Shown here piece by piece: positions 16,775-24,530 of a stretch of DNA of 60,823 bases. Source of the DNA: Mesoaciditoga lauensis cd-1655R = DSM 25116 (GTDB lineage: Bacteria > Thermotogota > Thermotogae > Mesoaciditogales > Mesoaciditogaceae); assembly GCF_000745455.1 (NCBI RefSeq), contig NZ_JQJI01000012.1, forward strand, positions 1 to 60,823, written 5' to 3'. Numbering within the stretch: position 1 is the stretch's first letter; every line of letters starts with the position of its first letter. The position numbers and the translations under genes were made by a program. The notes beneath the pieces were generated by a model that did not search any database, was not told the origin of the DNA, and saw only the letters and a list, made by a program, of their open reading frames with translations.

Positions 16775-17473
16775 CTATTTTTCCACTTTCATTTTGAGAA
16801 AATAAAAATCATTCTTACCTCTTTTGCCAACTTCCCATTCAAAGATTCGGCTCTTTGTGAATGTAAAAGCTCCATATTTTTCATAAAATCTTTTACCAGT
16901 TTTTGTTTCTTCGTGTTTATATTCCTTACCACTTTCAATTTTATGGCCATTAGAAGTATTGAAGGTATATCTTAAATTCCCTTCTCTTGAATTGTTAATG
17001 GCATATAGACGATCATCGGTTATCATAAAAAAATAAGCGAATTTAGTTTTTTTATCCATGTTGACGATCTTTTCTAAATCGTATATATCTTTGTAGATCT
17101 GCATTGCTCCTTCGTCTTCAGCAGATTGTTTCTTTGTCTTGAATTTCAACTCTATTGGAACTCTTTTTTCTTCACCATTTTCGATGAAACCGCAAGTTAT
17201 ATCGACATAATCGTTTACTTCACCAAGTTGGTACTTCGATTCCAAATCAACAAAGAACACTTCTCCCTTTTTGAGACAGTACAATTCCCCAACGAGCTTT
17301 AGAACGCTTGCAAAATGTAATTGGAAAGGAGCCTCCAATTCTACTTTATATTTCTCATTCAAAAATTGGTTTACGAATATCTTCCAGCCCTCTTTAACCA
17401 CGAGGTCTAACCTTTCACTAACATCACCCGGTATCTCTGGAACTGCTTTTATTCCATCTGGCTTTTTGCTCAT
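16775..17473 (-). CDS. Possible PD-(D/E)XK-fold nuclease
   Basis: The 232-residue protein has the pattern of a restriction-endonuclease-like core: an acidic helix around LEAPFQLHFASVLKLVGELY, then NDYVDITCGF with the candidate Asp, and KRVPIELKFKTKKQ with the E-x-K pair. The Asp-to-ExK spacing (about 17 residues) is plausible for this fold. The C-terminus has many aromatic and basic residues, as in a DNA-binding part. No methyltransferase is nearby, so a classical restriction system is unlikely. It lies 38 bp below the UDG-like gene and is probably co-transcribed with it. Assignment rests on motif shape only. Confidence 0.6.
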   Translation of the reverse strand: MSKKPDGIKAVPEIPGDVSERLDLVVKEGWKIFVNQFLNEKYKVELEAPFQLHFASVLKLVGELYCLKKGEVFFVDLESKYQLGEVNDYVDITCGFIENGEEKRVPIELKFKTKKQSAEDEGAMQIYKDIYDLEKIVNMDKKTKFAYFFMITDDRLYAINNSREGNLRYTFNTSNGHKIESGKEYKHEETKTGKRFYEKYGAFTFTKSRIFEWEVGKRGKNDFYFLKMKVEK

Positions 17474-17511
17474 TTTTTAACCCCTTTTAGTTTGCAACGT
17501 TATTTTGAAAT

Positions 17512-18243
17512 TCAACCGTGCAAAACTTTTTTCATGTGCCATATCAATCTTTCTTTTGAAAAAAGATCAAGCGCCCTTTGCCCGCTAATCATTCCAGAAA
17601 AGAAAACAGGACAGTTAATATTCATGGTCAATACGTACGTCCCGATTTCTTCTTTCCATTTTAAAGATGATGAAAGTTCATTTTTGAAAATTTTTGAAGC
17701 AAGAGCGTTCGCCACAAGTATGATCTTTGAATTTATCGTTTGAATTATTTCCACGAGAAGATCGAATTGCCTTTTTCCAAAATCGTTTAATTCTGGCGAA
17801 TCACTACCACATTTATGAGCACATATATATTTCACCAATTTTTTGTGATCTGTTTCCCTTAGTAAAAACATATCAACAAATTCGTAATTGCCTTTAAAAC
17901 CTATTTCATCAGTAATTTTAATAAGAGGACGATAAAAGGCATACGCTTTTGACTTATTTCCCTTCGAATTTTTCGCCATTTCATCTATTTCCAAAGATTT
18001 TTTTATAAATTCATCTAAGTGCTTTTTTACGTCATCCCATTTAAAAAATTCTTCGGCATCTATGCTATCTCCTGTAACTTCTTTAATAGCATTGTTTAGA
18101 AATCTTTCCTTGCTAAAAGACGGATTCAGCCCAATTGATAAAAATTCCTTCTCGCTGAAATCCCCATAAAACAAAGGAGCCCTTCCATTGTGAGAATCTG
18201 GGAAATCGTTCCAAATTTTTACTATCCTTTCATTGATGTTCAT
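17512..18243 (-). CDS. Uncharacterised protein, weakly UDG-superfamily-like
   Basis: I start at ATG 18243, downstream of a G-rich stretch, instead of the upstream frame extension at 18309, whose Cys-rich N-terminus looks non-coding. The 243-residue protein carries GDFSEKEFLSIGLNPSFSKE near the N-terminus, like the uracil-DNA glycosylase superfamily motif I (GxNPS), a central IILVANALASKIF and the ending FFSGMISGQRALDLFSKERL. The last segment could be the family's motif II region, but the usual His is absent, so function is uncertain. Together with the neighbouring nuclease-like gene it may be a DNA-directed defence or repair pair (inference). Confidence 0.65.
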   Translation of the reverse strand: MNINERIVKIWNDFPDSHNGRAPLFYGDFSEKEFLSIGLNPSFSKERFLNNAIKEVTGDSIDAEEFFKWDDVKKHLDEFIKKSLEIDEMAKNSKGNKSKAYAFYRPLIKITDEIGFKGNYEFVDMFLLRETDHKKLVKYICAHKCGSDSPELNDFGKRQFDLLVEIIQTINSKIILVANALASKIFKNELSSSLKWKEEIGTYVLTMNINCPVFFSGMISGQRALDLFSKERLIWHMKKVLHG

Positions 18244-18427
18244 ACCCTCTACCCCCATTCTTTTTTGTCTATTGTCTGTGGCAATTATACACCTACAACA
18301 TTTTTTCATCTGACCGCTTTATTCCACTTATGACATTTTCATTGCCAAAAGACCAAGTACTCAATAAAGTTTCTACATGAAAGACTACAAAGTGCATGTA
18401 GACTTTTCACGCCTTTTAATCAAATCA

Positions 18428-18620
18428 GAGGTACGCTCCGTGCATCGCTCGCACATATCAGCTCAAGAAAAAGAGACGCATCTTTCGCAAATCTAGCTCG
18501 CGAACACTCCGCCTCTCATTCTTTCACCACGCAGCGTGTTCACTGGCTTGTCTCGCAACGGCTCAAAGCAAACTTTTCGCTCGGCTTGCCTTCGCCACAG
18601 TCCACGCACGTGGTGAAAAG
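18428..18620 (+). repeat. 192-bp structured repeat, copy B (inverted relative to 6731-6922)
   Basis: Inverted partner of copy A, about 90% identical along its full length and ending at homologous positions. Copy A and copy B enclose 7.0-18.3 kb. The stem CACCACG...CGTGGTG (about 18527 and 18607) is retained. The last bases run into a separate terminator. Confidence 0.85.
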
Positions 18621-18648
18621 AAAAAAGAGCCCTATTTTACAGGGCTCT
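18621..18648 (-). terminator. Intrinsic terminator of the tRNA-Cys transcript
   Basis: On the minus strand AGAGCCCT-GTAAAAT-AGGGCTCT is followed directly by TTTTTT. It is an 8-bp perfect stem with a U-tract, ending a transcript that contains tRNA-Cys. Confidence 0.9.
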
Positions 18649-18802
18649 CCTATTAAAATATAGGTTGTTAAATGAAACATCTAAGATAATGGAGAAGCTC
18701 ATTACTCTCCTAGGCATAAAAGCCTGCTCCCTGAATTGGAACTCTACATTTTTGGATGCGGTCTTTAATTACTTACCGAATCCCCCAATACGTTTATAAC
18801 TC
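18649..18802 (-). ncRNA. Candidate small RNA between tRNA-Cys and its terminator
   Basis: About 150 nt separate the CCA end of tRNA-Cys from the terminator, with no coding frame. On the minus strand this spacer can form at least three hairpins: GGAT-x-CGGT...ACCG-x-ATCC (about 18743-18786), AGGC-TTTTAT-GCCT (about 18707-18720) and GGAGA...TCTCC next to it. The order of stems resembles a stand-alone small RNA, possibly 6S-like, but I see no decisive conserved motif. The alternative is an untranslated trailer. Confidence 0.35.
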
Positions 18803-18879
18803 TGGAGGCGACGGTGGGATTTGAACCCACGAATAAGGATTTTGCAGACCCTCGCCTTTGACCCCTTGGCTACGTCGCC
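18803..18879 (-). tRNA. tRNA-Cys (GCA anticodon)
   Basis: The minus strand folds as a complete cloverleaf: acceptor GGCGACG.../...CGTCGCC, the T-arm GTGGGTTCGAATCCCAC and an anticodon loop CTGCAAA giving GCA. The discriminator is U, as required for tRNA-Cys, and CCA is encoded. The gene is 77 nt including CCA. Confidence 0.95.
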
Positions 18880-18916
18880 TGAACCGGTAAGATTCTACCA
18901 TTTTAAAGCTTTTTCG

Positions 18917-19195
18917 TCAAGCTCTGGTGTCCAATCTGTTTCCAACAAACAATTCTGGCAAAGTTTGAGTTAAAGTGCTTTTGACTTGTGCTTTTTCGTT
19001 GTATGCAATTGAGACCAGTTTCATGGCCGTGGCTGTTTTCGAGTTAACCATGTTTTTCAACAAGTTGTTCAGGTCTTGAGGCCTTATGCCACTGCGTGGT
19101 GCTTCGGTTACGTTTTTTACCGGTTTCACATTTGCGGGAAACGTTACGTAATTCACCGGTTGGATGTTAACGGGCTCTACTCTCATACTCATCAT
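18917..19195 (-). CDS. Small uncharacterised protein
   Basis: The frame overlaps the previous gene's stop. ATG 19195 gives 92 residues; ATG 19186, with GGGGAG nine bases upstream, gives 89 and is perhaps the real start. The N-terminus is Pro/Val-rich (RVEPVNIQPVNYVTFPANVK) and the C-terminus is probably helical (LNNLLKNMVNSKTATAMKLVSIA). There is no signal or membrane segment. It is the last protein gene of the feoAB unit, before tRNA-Cys. I do not recognise the family. Confidence 0.6.
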   Translation of the reverse strand: MMSMRVEPVNIQPVNYVTFPANVKPVKNVTEAPRSGIRPQDLNNLLKNMVNSKTATAMKLVSIAYNEKAQVKSTLTQTLPELFVGNRLDTRA

Positions 19196-19572
19196 CTCCC
19201 CGTCTTTATTTTAGCATTTTTAAACACTTTTTTGGAGATGTAATATGAAAATACCCCTCCAATTCCAAGTATCACTATGCCTATAACGCTTATGGTTCCA
19301 CTCCATGTCCACTTTCCATTTGTTATGAGAAAGTCAAAATCATTTGCAAAATATTCGATTATGAAATAGGCACTGAATATCATGCTCAATATTCCACCTG
19401 TAAGCACATGAGCAGCGCCTCTTTTTTGGGCTGAAAAAATATCCAGTAGCCCAAAGGCAAAAACGAATGAAACCGTAAAGGCCACAAAAGCGTCCATGTA
19501 ATTGGCGTCGACAATTAAATTTATTCCAAGCAAACTGTATCCTGTTGCCATTATCACCGCAAGTGCGCTCAT
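19192..19572 (-). CDS. Four-helix membrane protein in the feo operon
   Basis: This 126-residue protein has four predicted membrane segments (about 1-20, 27-46, 55-76, 90-112) and a basic C-terminus (KKVFKNAKIKTGR), so it should lie in the inner membrane. It starts 4 bp inside the feoB stop, implying coupled expression. No known FeoC motif is present: FeoC is a small soluble winged helix, unlike this protein. A role as an accessory part of the iron transporter is inferred from position only. Confidence 0.7.
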   Translation of the reverse strand: MSALAVIMATGYSLLGINLIVDANYMDAFVAFTVSFVFAFGLLDIFSAQKRGAAHVLTGGILSMIFSAYFIIEYFANDFDFLITNGKWTWSGTISVIGIVILGIGGVFSYYISKKVFKNAKIKTGR

Positions 19573-21515
19573 ATTATCACCACCAGGTGCCCTATCGTTT
19601 CAAAGAGCAAGGCTATAACATACGCGCTTGACAAACTCCAAAGCACGGATAATATCGGCCATTTATAACTTCCCGTTTCCATGCGCATAACAGCCTGCGT
19701 TGCAACGCAAGGAATGTATATGAGAACGAAGAGCATTAGAGCGTATGCGTTTATGGGGTCAAGCACCGTTTTGAGAAATGCCGTAAGATTTCCGCCAGCG
19801 AAGGTGCCGAGCGTGGTGACAGTTACTTCTTTTGCTATTCCTCCGAAGAGCAACGCAAGGGTTATGTGCCAATCGAAGTGTAAAGGGGCGAATATCGGTG
19901 CCAGCACCTTTCCAATGTCCGCAGCCCAGGAATTTTGTATATTTGCCCCCCACGGCATGTTGGACAAAAACCAAACCGTAACCGTTGCTCCCAAGATTAT
20001 GCCTCCGGCTTTTTTCAAGAAATGTTTTCCTCTCGACCACATGTAAATCCACAATCCCCTTCCCGTTGGGAGTTGGTATCGTGGCAATTCCATGGTTAAA
20101 GGAGAGGATTCTTTGCTTTTAAGCAAGAAACTGAAAACGACTGCCATCGTAAGCGCGAAGACTATGCTTACGATATAAATGGAGAAGATAGCAAGGCCTG
20201 CAAACTTCCCAAAGAAAGCCCCAGCTATCACGGCGTACACTACAAGACGCGCGCTGCAACTTATAAAGGGATTTATAAGTATTGATATTATTCTTTCTTT
20301 TTCGCTTTCTATCGTTCTTGTGGTCATTATCGCCGATGCGTTGCAGCCAAAACCAAGTATCATTGGAATGAACGCTTTTCCACTCAATTTGAACTTGTGC
20401 ATCAGTCGATCTATTAAAAATGCAGCTCTTGACATGTATCCGGTATCTTCCAAAACGCCCATTGCAAAGAACATGAAGAATATGAGCGGGACGAAGACAA
20501 GTACCGATCCCACACCAGATATTATTCCATCTCCTATAAGCGAACCAACCCATCCAGGAATTGCATGGGCGTAATCTGCAAGCGCCTGAAATCCCAAATC
20601 TATGAGATCGCTCAAAGGTGTAGAGGCGGAAAACGCAAATTGGAACATCATCCATAAGATCGATACGAATATCGGTATACCGAGAATTTTATGAGTAAAA
20701 ACGTGATCAAGGGCGTCGCTTATCGTCCAGGATTCTTTTGGCCTAACTTCAACTTGTTTTAAGGTGGAAGATATGAAGTTGTATCTGGAACGCGCTATAA
20801 CAAGAGAAGCGTTTTGATATCCGTTTTCTGACAGGAGCTTTTCGGCTTCTTCCAACAGATTGTTATCTTCAAGGATTTTTCTTGCCAGTTCATCGCCTTC
20901 ACTGAAGGATACCGCAAGCCATCGCAAGGGAATGCTCTTATCTTTCAGAACACCCTTGGACAAAGTTTCTATTTTCTTGATCAACTCTTCAAATTGAGGC
21001 GGATATATTTCATATTTTACCGATGGTGAAGCATCAAGCGCCACTTTCATTATTTCGTCTATATTCACGCCTTTGGTGGCAACAGTCTCGATAACTCTTA
21101 TTCCAAGACGTTTTTCAAGCTCAGATGTGTTTATCTTTATGTTCATGTTTTTGACTTGATCCATTTGGTTTAAAATGAGAACGGTTTTCAGACCCATTTC
21201 CGACAGTTGAATGGTAAGATAAAGATTTCTGTTCAAATTCGTGGCATCCACCACGTTGAAAACAACGTCAGGCCGCTCTTGAATGAGATAATCCCTTGAA
21301 ACTTTTTCATCTATCGATCGTGCTCGAAGCGTGTATATGCCCGGCAAGTCTATAACGTCAATCTCGTAATCTTTCCATGTGAACTTTCCCGTCTTCTTTT
21401 CAACTGTAACTCCAGGCCAATTCGCCACGTACTGATGTGCCCCTGTAAGGGCGTTGAAAAGTGCTGTTTTTCCAACGTTGGGATTTCCAACGAGCGCCAC
21501 TTTCATCTTCTTCAT
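19569..21515 (-). CDS. feoB: Ferrous iron transporter FeoB
   Basis: The 648-residue protein combines an N-terminal GTPase and a membrane channel. The G motifs are clear: GNPNVGKT (G1), the switch Thr in WPGVTVEK (G2), DLPGIY (G3) and NQMD (G4). A helical spacer follows, then gate domains with GCNASAIMTTRTIESEKERI and FGGIAKEVTVTTLG, and the ending PCVATQAVMRME. Length is near that of compact bacterial FeoB. It imports Fe(II) under anaerobic conditions with FeoA, whose gene overlaps its start by 4 bp. Confidence 0.97.
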   Translation of the reverse strand: MKKMKVALVGNPNVGKTALFNALTGAHQYVANWPGVTVEKKTGKFTWKDYEIDVIDLPGIYTLRARSIDEKVSRDYLIQERPDVVFNVVDATNLNRNLYLTIQLSEMGLKTVLILNQMDQVKNMNIKINTSELEKRLGIRVIETVATKGVNIDEIMKVALDASPSVKYEIYPPQFEELIKKIETLSKGVLKDKSIPLRWLAVSFSEGDELARKILEDNNLLEEAEKLLSENGYQNASLVIARSRYNFISSTLKQVEVRPKESWTISDALDHVFTHKILGIPIFVSILWMMFQFAFSASTPLSDLIDLGFQALADYAHAIPGWVGSLIGDGIISGVGSVLVFVPLIFFMFFAMGVLEDTGYMSRAAFLIDRLMHKFKLSGKAFIPMILGFGCNASAIMTTRTIESEKERIISILINPFISCSARLVVYAVIAGAFFGKFAGLAIFSIYIVSIVFALTMAVVFSFLLKSKESSPLTMELPRYQLPTGRGLWIYMWSRGKHFLKKAGGIILGATVTVWFLSNMPWGANIQNSWAADIGKVLAPIFAPLHFDWHITLALLFGGIAKEVTVTTLGTFAGGNLTAFLKTVLDPINAYALMLFVLIYIPCVATQAVMRMETGSYKWPILSVLWSLSSAYVIALLFETIGHLVVII

Positions 21516-21973
21516 TGTCTCACCGGCTCCACAAAAACTTTTTCAGAAAAGCCTCTGCCTATTGCCACTTCACCATTCTTTGTGGCGATCATTATTTTAC
21601 CCTTTAAAGGATTGGAAATAACTTCGATAATCCCACCAACGAATAATCCACTACTTCTCGCGCGCTCTACGAAACGAGGCCCTCCTCCTAAAAAGCCGGT
21701 AATCTTGTAAATTCCTTTTCCAGCCACGGCAAGAGGAGCAGGATAAATGGGTTTAACCTTTATCATGCTGGATTCTTCTTCACGCAGGAAAATCTTGGTT
21801 GAGTCTACCAAGAATATCGTTGGATCGCCCATTGGAGCACGCCTTACAACCCGGATCGTCTTTCCCGGCAGCCATCCCAATCCCATAAGGCGGCTTTTTA
21901 ACGAATCAGGAATATCTGAATCTATCAGTTCACACGTGGTGTTTTCCGGGCAGTCTCTAAGTGTAACGATCAT
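21512..21973 (-). CDS. feoA: FeoA with two SH3-like domains
   Basis: At 153 residues this is twice the usual FeoA length. Residues 1-72 form one FeoA domain (LKSRLMGLGWLPGKTIRVVRRAPMGDP), and residues 80-153 form a second (ARSSGLFVGGIIEVISNPLKGKIMI, then GEVAIGRGFSEKVFV). A fused double-FeoA is known in some anaerobes. It should regulate the FeoB GTPase from the cytoplasm. The gene is first in the operon, directly after a palindrome and a strong promoter, with ribosome site AAGGAGATGAGG. Confidence 0.93.
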   Translation of the reverse strand: MIVTLRDCPENTTCELIDSDIPDSLKSRLMGLGWLPGKTIRVVRRAPMGDPTIFLVDSTKIFLREEESSMIKVKPIYPAPLAVAGKGIYKITGFLGGGPRFVERARSSGLFVGGIIEVISNPLKGKIMIATKNGEVAIGRGFSEKVFVEPVRQ

Positions 21974-21987
21974 AACCTCATCTCCTT

Positions 21988-22006
21988 ATTGAGAATGTTT
22001 CTCAAT
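21988..22006. promoter_or_regulatory. Fur-like operator before feoA
   Basis: ATTGAGAA-TGT-TTCTCAAT is a perfect 8-3-8 palindrome. Its core TGAGAATGTTTCTCA has the 7-1-7 layout of Fur-family boxes with one mismatch. It lies between the -10 element and the ribosome site, where a bound iron repressor would block transcription. MntR/DtxR-type regulators remain possible. Confidence 0.75.
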
Positions 22007-22015
22007 AACCATATG

Positions 22016-22044
22016 ATTCTACCATCAAAATTATACTTTTTCAA
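22016..22044 (-). promoter_or_regulatory. Sigma-70 promoter of the feo operon
   Basis: On the minus strand TTGAAA (22039-22044) and TAGAAT (22016-22021) are separated by exactly 17 bp, a strong vegetative promoter 43 bp above the feoA start. Confidence 0.8.
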
Positions 22045-22085
22045 TCTGCATTTTGCATATATGTTAGTTTTCCGAATCTTTTATT

Positions 22086-22637
22086 CTATTCAACGTTTAG
22101 CTTCTTTATTTCCCACCATACCCTCGAAATTGGGAGGCCAACGACGGTAAAAAAGTCTCCTTCTATTTTCTCAACAAGGATCATTCCCAGATCTTCTTGA
22201 ATTCCGTAAGCTCCCGCCTTATCCAATGGGGAACCTGTTTTAACGTACATATCTATCGTTTCTTCGTCTAAATCGTAAAATTTAACACGTGTCGAGCTTA
22301 CAAAAGATATCTCTTTATCTTCTTTTTTTATGCACACGCCTGTGTGCACCGTGTGCCACTTTCCAGAGAGATTTCGTAGCATTTCTTTTGCCTCTTCTAC
22401 GTTAGAAGGTTTACCGAAGATCTTCCCTTCCAATTCGACAACCGTATCAGCTGCAACGACGATGGATGAGCTTTTTATAGAATGAGCTTTTAACATCGCA
22501 AGCCTTTTAACCATTTCTTTTGGGCTTTCCCCACTTATTCGACTTTCGTCCACTTTAGGATGGGTTATCATTATCTCTCCAAAAAGATCTTCCATGAGTT
22601 TTTTCCTTCGTGGTGAAGAAGAAGCCAAAGCTATCAT
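22086..22637 (-). CDS. maf: Maf-family nucleotide pyrophosphatase
   Basis: The 183-residue protein has the Maf signatures: LASSSPRRKKLMEDLF at the N-terminus, the acidic and lysine-rich PKVDESR, AADTVVELEGKIFGKP, WHTVHTGVCI and the C-terminal YGIQEDLGMILVEKIEGDFFTVVGLP. These enzymes hydrolyse dTTP, UTP or modified nucleotides (house cleaning) and influence septum formation. It is the last gene of a long minus-strand operon; its ATG immediately follows the Gx-transporter stop. Confidence 0.93.
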   Translation of the reverse strand: MIALASSSPRRKKLMEDLFGEIMITHPKVDESRISGESPKEMVKRLAMLKAHSIKSSSIVVAADTVVELEGKIFGKPSNVEEAKEMLRNLSGKWHTVHTGVCIKKEDKEISFVSSTRVKFYDLDEETIDMYVKTGSPLDKAGAYGIQEDLGMILVEKIEGDFFTVVGLPISRVWWEIKKLNVE

Positions 22638-23138
22638 TTACAACACCTTCATCCTTTTTAACATTACCCCGGCTATCACGCCGTTCACACTTCCGGAGAT
22701 GACGGCAAGTATCTCCATATACGGCAAATAGCCGAATATCATCCAACTGGATATTATTTGAGCGCCTACGAACACCTGAACCACGTTGTTCGTCAGCGCA
22801 CCCAAAACGCTATGAAAAACTATTCCTGCTCTTTTTAACGCCTTATACGAAGCAAACATGGTCAATGCAGCGGCTGTAGAGCCTGAAATACCCATAAAAA
22901 AAGCGGGGGTGAAGATCTTTCCGCTGATGAGAGCTCCTATCAAAGCTTTTCCTATTACCAGTGCCAAAAGCCATTCAAGGTTGGTAAATGGCAGGGCATA
23001 AACCACTATTACGTTGGAAAATCCCCATCTTGCGCCTGGCAATGGAAGAGGAAATGGGACGAGACTTTCAAAGACGTATATTGCGCTTCCCACTGCCACA
23101 AGCATGCCGTAAGTGGATATTTTCTTACTTAAACTCAT
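22638..23138 (-). CDS. Gx-transporter / heptaprenyl diphosphate synthase component I family membrane protein
   Basis: I start at ATG 23138, which overlaps the previous stop (ATGA); the longer frame would run through the upstream gene. The 166-residue protein has five or six membrane segments and the family motif PLPLPGARWGFSNVIVVYALP, plus GISGSTAAALTMF. Family members are annotated as HepI, but the fold is that of small membrane transport subunits (ECF S-like). In anaerobes they neighbour NusG-II and ApbE genes, as here, suggesting a part in flavin- or quinone-based electron transfer (inference). Confidence 0.85.
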   Translation of the reverse strand: MSLSKKISTYGMLVAVGSAIYVFESLVPFPLPLPGARWGFSNVIVVYALPFTNLEWLLALVIGKALIGALISGKIFTPAFFMGISGSTAAALTMFASYKALKRAGIVFHSVLGALTNNVVQVFVGAQIISSWMIFGYLPYMEILAVISGSVNGVIAGVMLKRMKVL

Positions 23139-23518
23139 TGAGTAGTCATCAGGTCGTATGATGCCGGTTTCGCTCCCTCTGTGTAAATTATTATACGGTT
23201 TGGAACGCAGACTATGGACTGACCATCTTTTGAAATCCATCCAGTGTGCACGCATATCTTGTTTTTACACGTTGAATCTTTTGCCCTTATCGCACCGTCT
23301 TTTACCTGGACTGTCATCAAATACTTGCCGTTCCACTTTATCTTAAAAGTTTTGTCTTCGTTTAAACTCACAACTTTGTACACTTTCGAATGGACGATTA
23401 TGACCGCTTTCGCGGCTTTTTTCGAATGGTTTGTCATCACCGCCCACCCTATTAGGCCAGCGAAGATCATAAATAAGATCAAAATATCCCTTTTTGTGAT
23501 TATCTCATGGCTCTTCAT
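23135..23518 (-). CDS. NusG domain II-containing membrane-anchored protein
   Basis: The 127-residue protein has an N-terminal membrane anchor (about 10-29, RDILILFMIFAGLIGWAVM) and a small beta domain ending with the family hallmark DSTCKNKICVHTGWISKDGQ and SIVCVPNRIII, which holds three Cys and one His that could bind a metal or heme. It overlaps apbE upstream and the Gx transporter downstream. The trio is conserved in anaerobes; the protein is probably exposed on the outer face, but its role is not established. Confidence 0.88.
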   Translation of the reverse strand: MKSHEIITKRDILILFMIFAGLIGWAVMTNHSKKAAKAVIIVHSKVYKVVSLNEDKTFKIKWNGKYLMTVQVKDGAIRAKDSTCKNKICVHTGWISKDGQSIVCVPNRIIIYTEGAKPASYDLMTTQ

Positions 23519-24530
23519 AATCTTTCCAAAGATCGTTTTTTATGATCTTGCCTTTTTCGTTGACGATCAAATAGGCAGCACCAAGTTCGTTGGCCCATTT
23601 TTCAGTTTTGCTCAAACCACCAACCATTGCGGCCGTGCCAAAGGCATCTGAGAAAATTCCAGACGAGGATATGGTTGTTATGGCTTCAAAATTGTCCGGA
23701 GAATACCCCGTCTTTGGATTGAATATGTGATAATATCTCTTACCGTTCCTGATTATGAACCGTTCGTAATCTCCTGATGTGGCTATCGTTCCTTTATACA
23801 GATAAACGTAAGCTATGGAATCGTTCATGTTTCCTCTGGGATCACGCACGCCTATCTTCCACGGCTGATTTCCGTATTTTGGTCCTATTATTCCTATATC
23901 GCCGCCTATGTCAACGTAACCTGTGGAATTTGGATCGTTCAACTTTGCCATTTTCAACAGCACATCTACCGCATATCCTTTGGCTATGGCACCCAGATCT
24001 ATCCACACGTCGTTTAAAAGCCTTACTTCGTCGTCTTTTATCTCCACGTTTTTGTAACCGCTATGTTCGAGAGCGTTAGAAATCTCTTGGGGAGATGGTA
24101 ATCTCCATTTGTTTGGATCATCGGTGTTGAAGCCCCAGAGCACCACGACTTTTCCAAGAGTGGGATCGAAATCCCCATCCGTTAATTGGGCGAATTTCAT
24201 GGAATATTTCAGGACGTTCAGTAAACGTGGACTGACCTTTACCCATTCTCCATTGGAATGGTTGAGCTTGTAAAGCTCTGAGGTTGGGCGGTATGCGTTG
24301 AAGATATCGTCCAGCTTTTTAAGCTCATCGAACATGGCATCGACAACCGTTTTCGCGTTGCCTTTTTTTGTCGCGTAAGCTATCTGGACATTTGTTCCGA
24401 AAGCGACATCGCGCCTTATATAATATTGTGGCGGTTTCTTGGAAATCGCCACAAACAAAACCACTCCAACCGCCGCAAAAGTGAAAAGAGAGAGAATTAT
24501 GATTTTCAACTTCGTCACAGACATTTTCAT
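23505..24530 (-). CDS. apbE: ApbE, FAD:protein FMN transferase
   Basis: The 341-residue protein has an N-terminal membrane or lipid-free anchor (about 8-28) and the ApbE fold: TLGKVVVLWGF, YKNVEIKDDEV, DLGAIAKGYAVD (flavin site), YVDIGGDIGIIG and FGTAAMVGG with the Mg-binding region. It covalently attaches FMN to Thr in target flavoproteins outside the cytoplasmic membrane. No target gene (RnfG, NqrC or FMN-bind protein) is in the window. It overlaps its upstream neighbour by 4 bp and the next gene by 14 bp. Confidence 0.93.
   Translation of the reverse strand: MKMSVTKLKIIILSLFTFAAVGVVLFVAISKKPPQYYIRRDVAFGTNVQIAYATKKGNAKTVVDAMFDELKKLDDIFNAYRPTSELYKLNHSNGEWVKVSPRLLNVLKYSMKFAQLTDGDFDPTLGKVVVLWGFNTDDPNKWRLPSPQEISNALEHSGYKNVEIKDDEVRLLNDVWIDLGAIAKGYAVDVLLKMAKLNDPNSTGYVDIGGDIGIIGPKYGNQPWKIGVRDPRGNMNDSIAYVYLYKGTIATSGDYERFIIRNGKRYYHIFNPKTGYSPDNFEAITTISSSGIFSDAFGTAAMVGGLSKTEKWANELGAAYLIVNEKGKIIKNDLWKDYEEP

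Noticed and set aside
18244-18309. 22-residue Cys-rich extension of the UDG-like protein
   Set aside because: No ribosome site and unlikely composition; ATG 18243 is a better start.
23139-23255. 39-residue N-terminal extension of the Gx-transporter gene
   Set aside because: It overlaps the NusG-II gene in another frame; the ATGA junction start gives the family-typical N-terminus.
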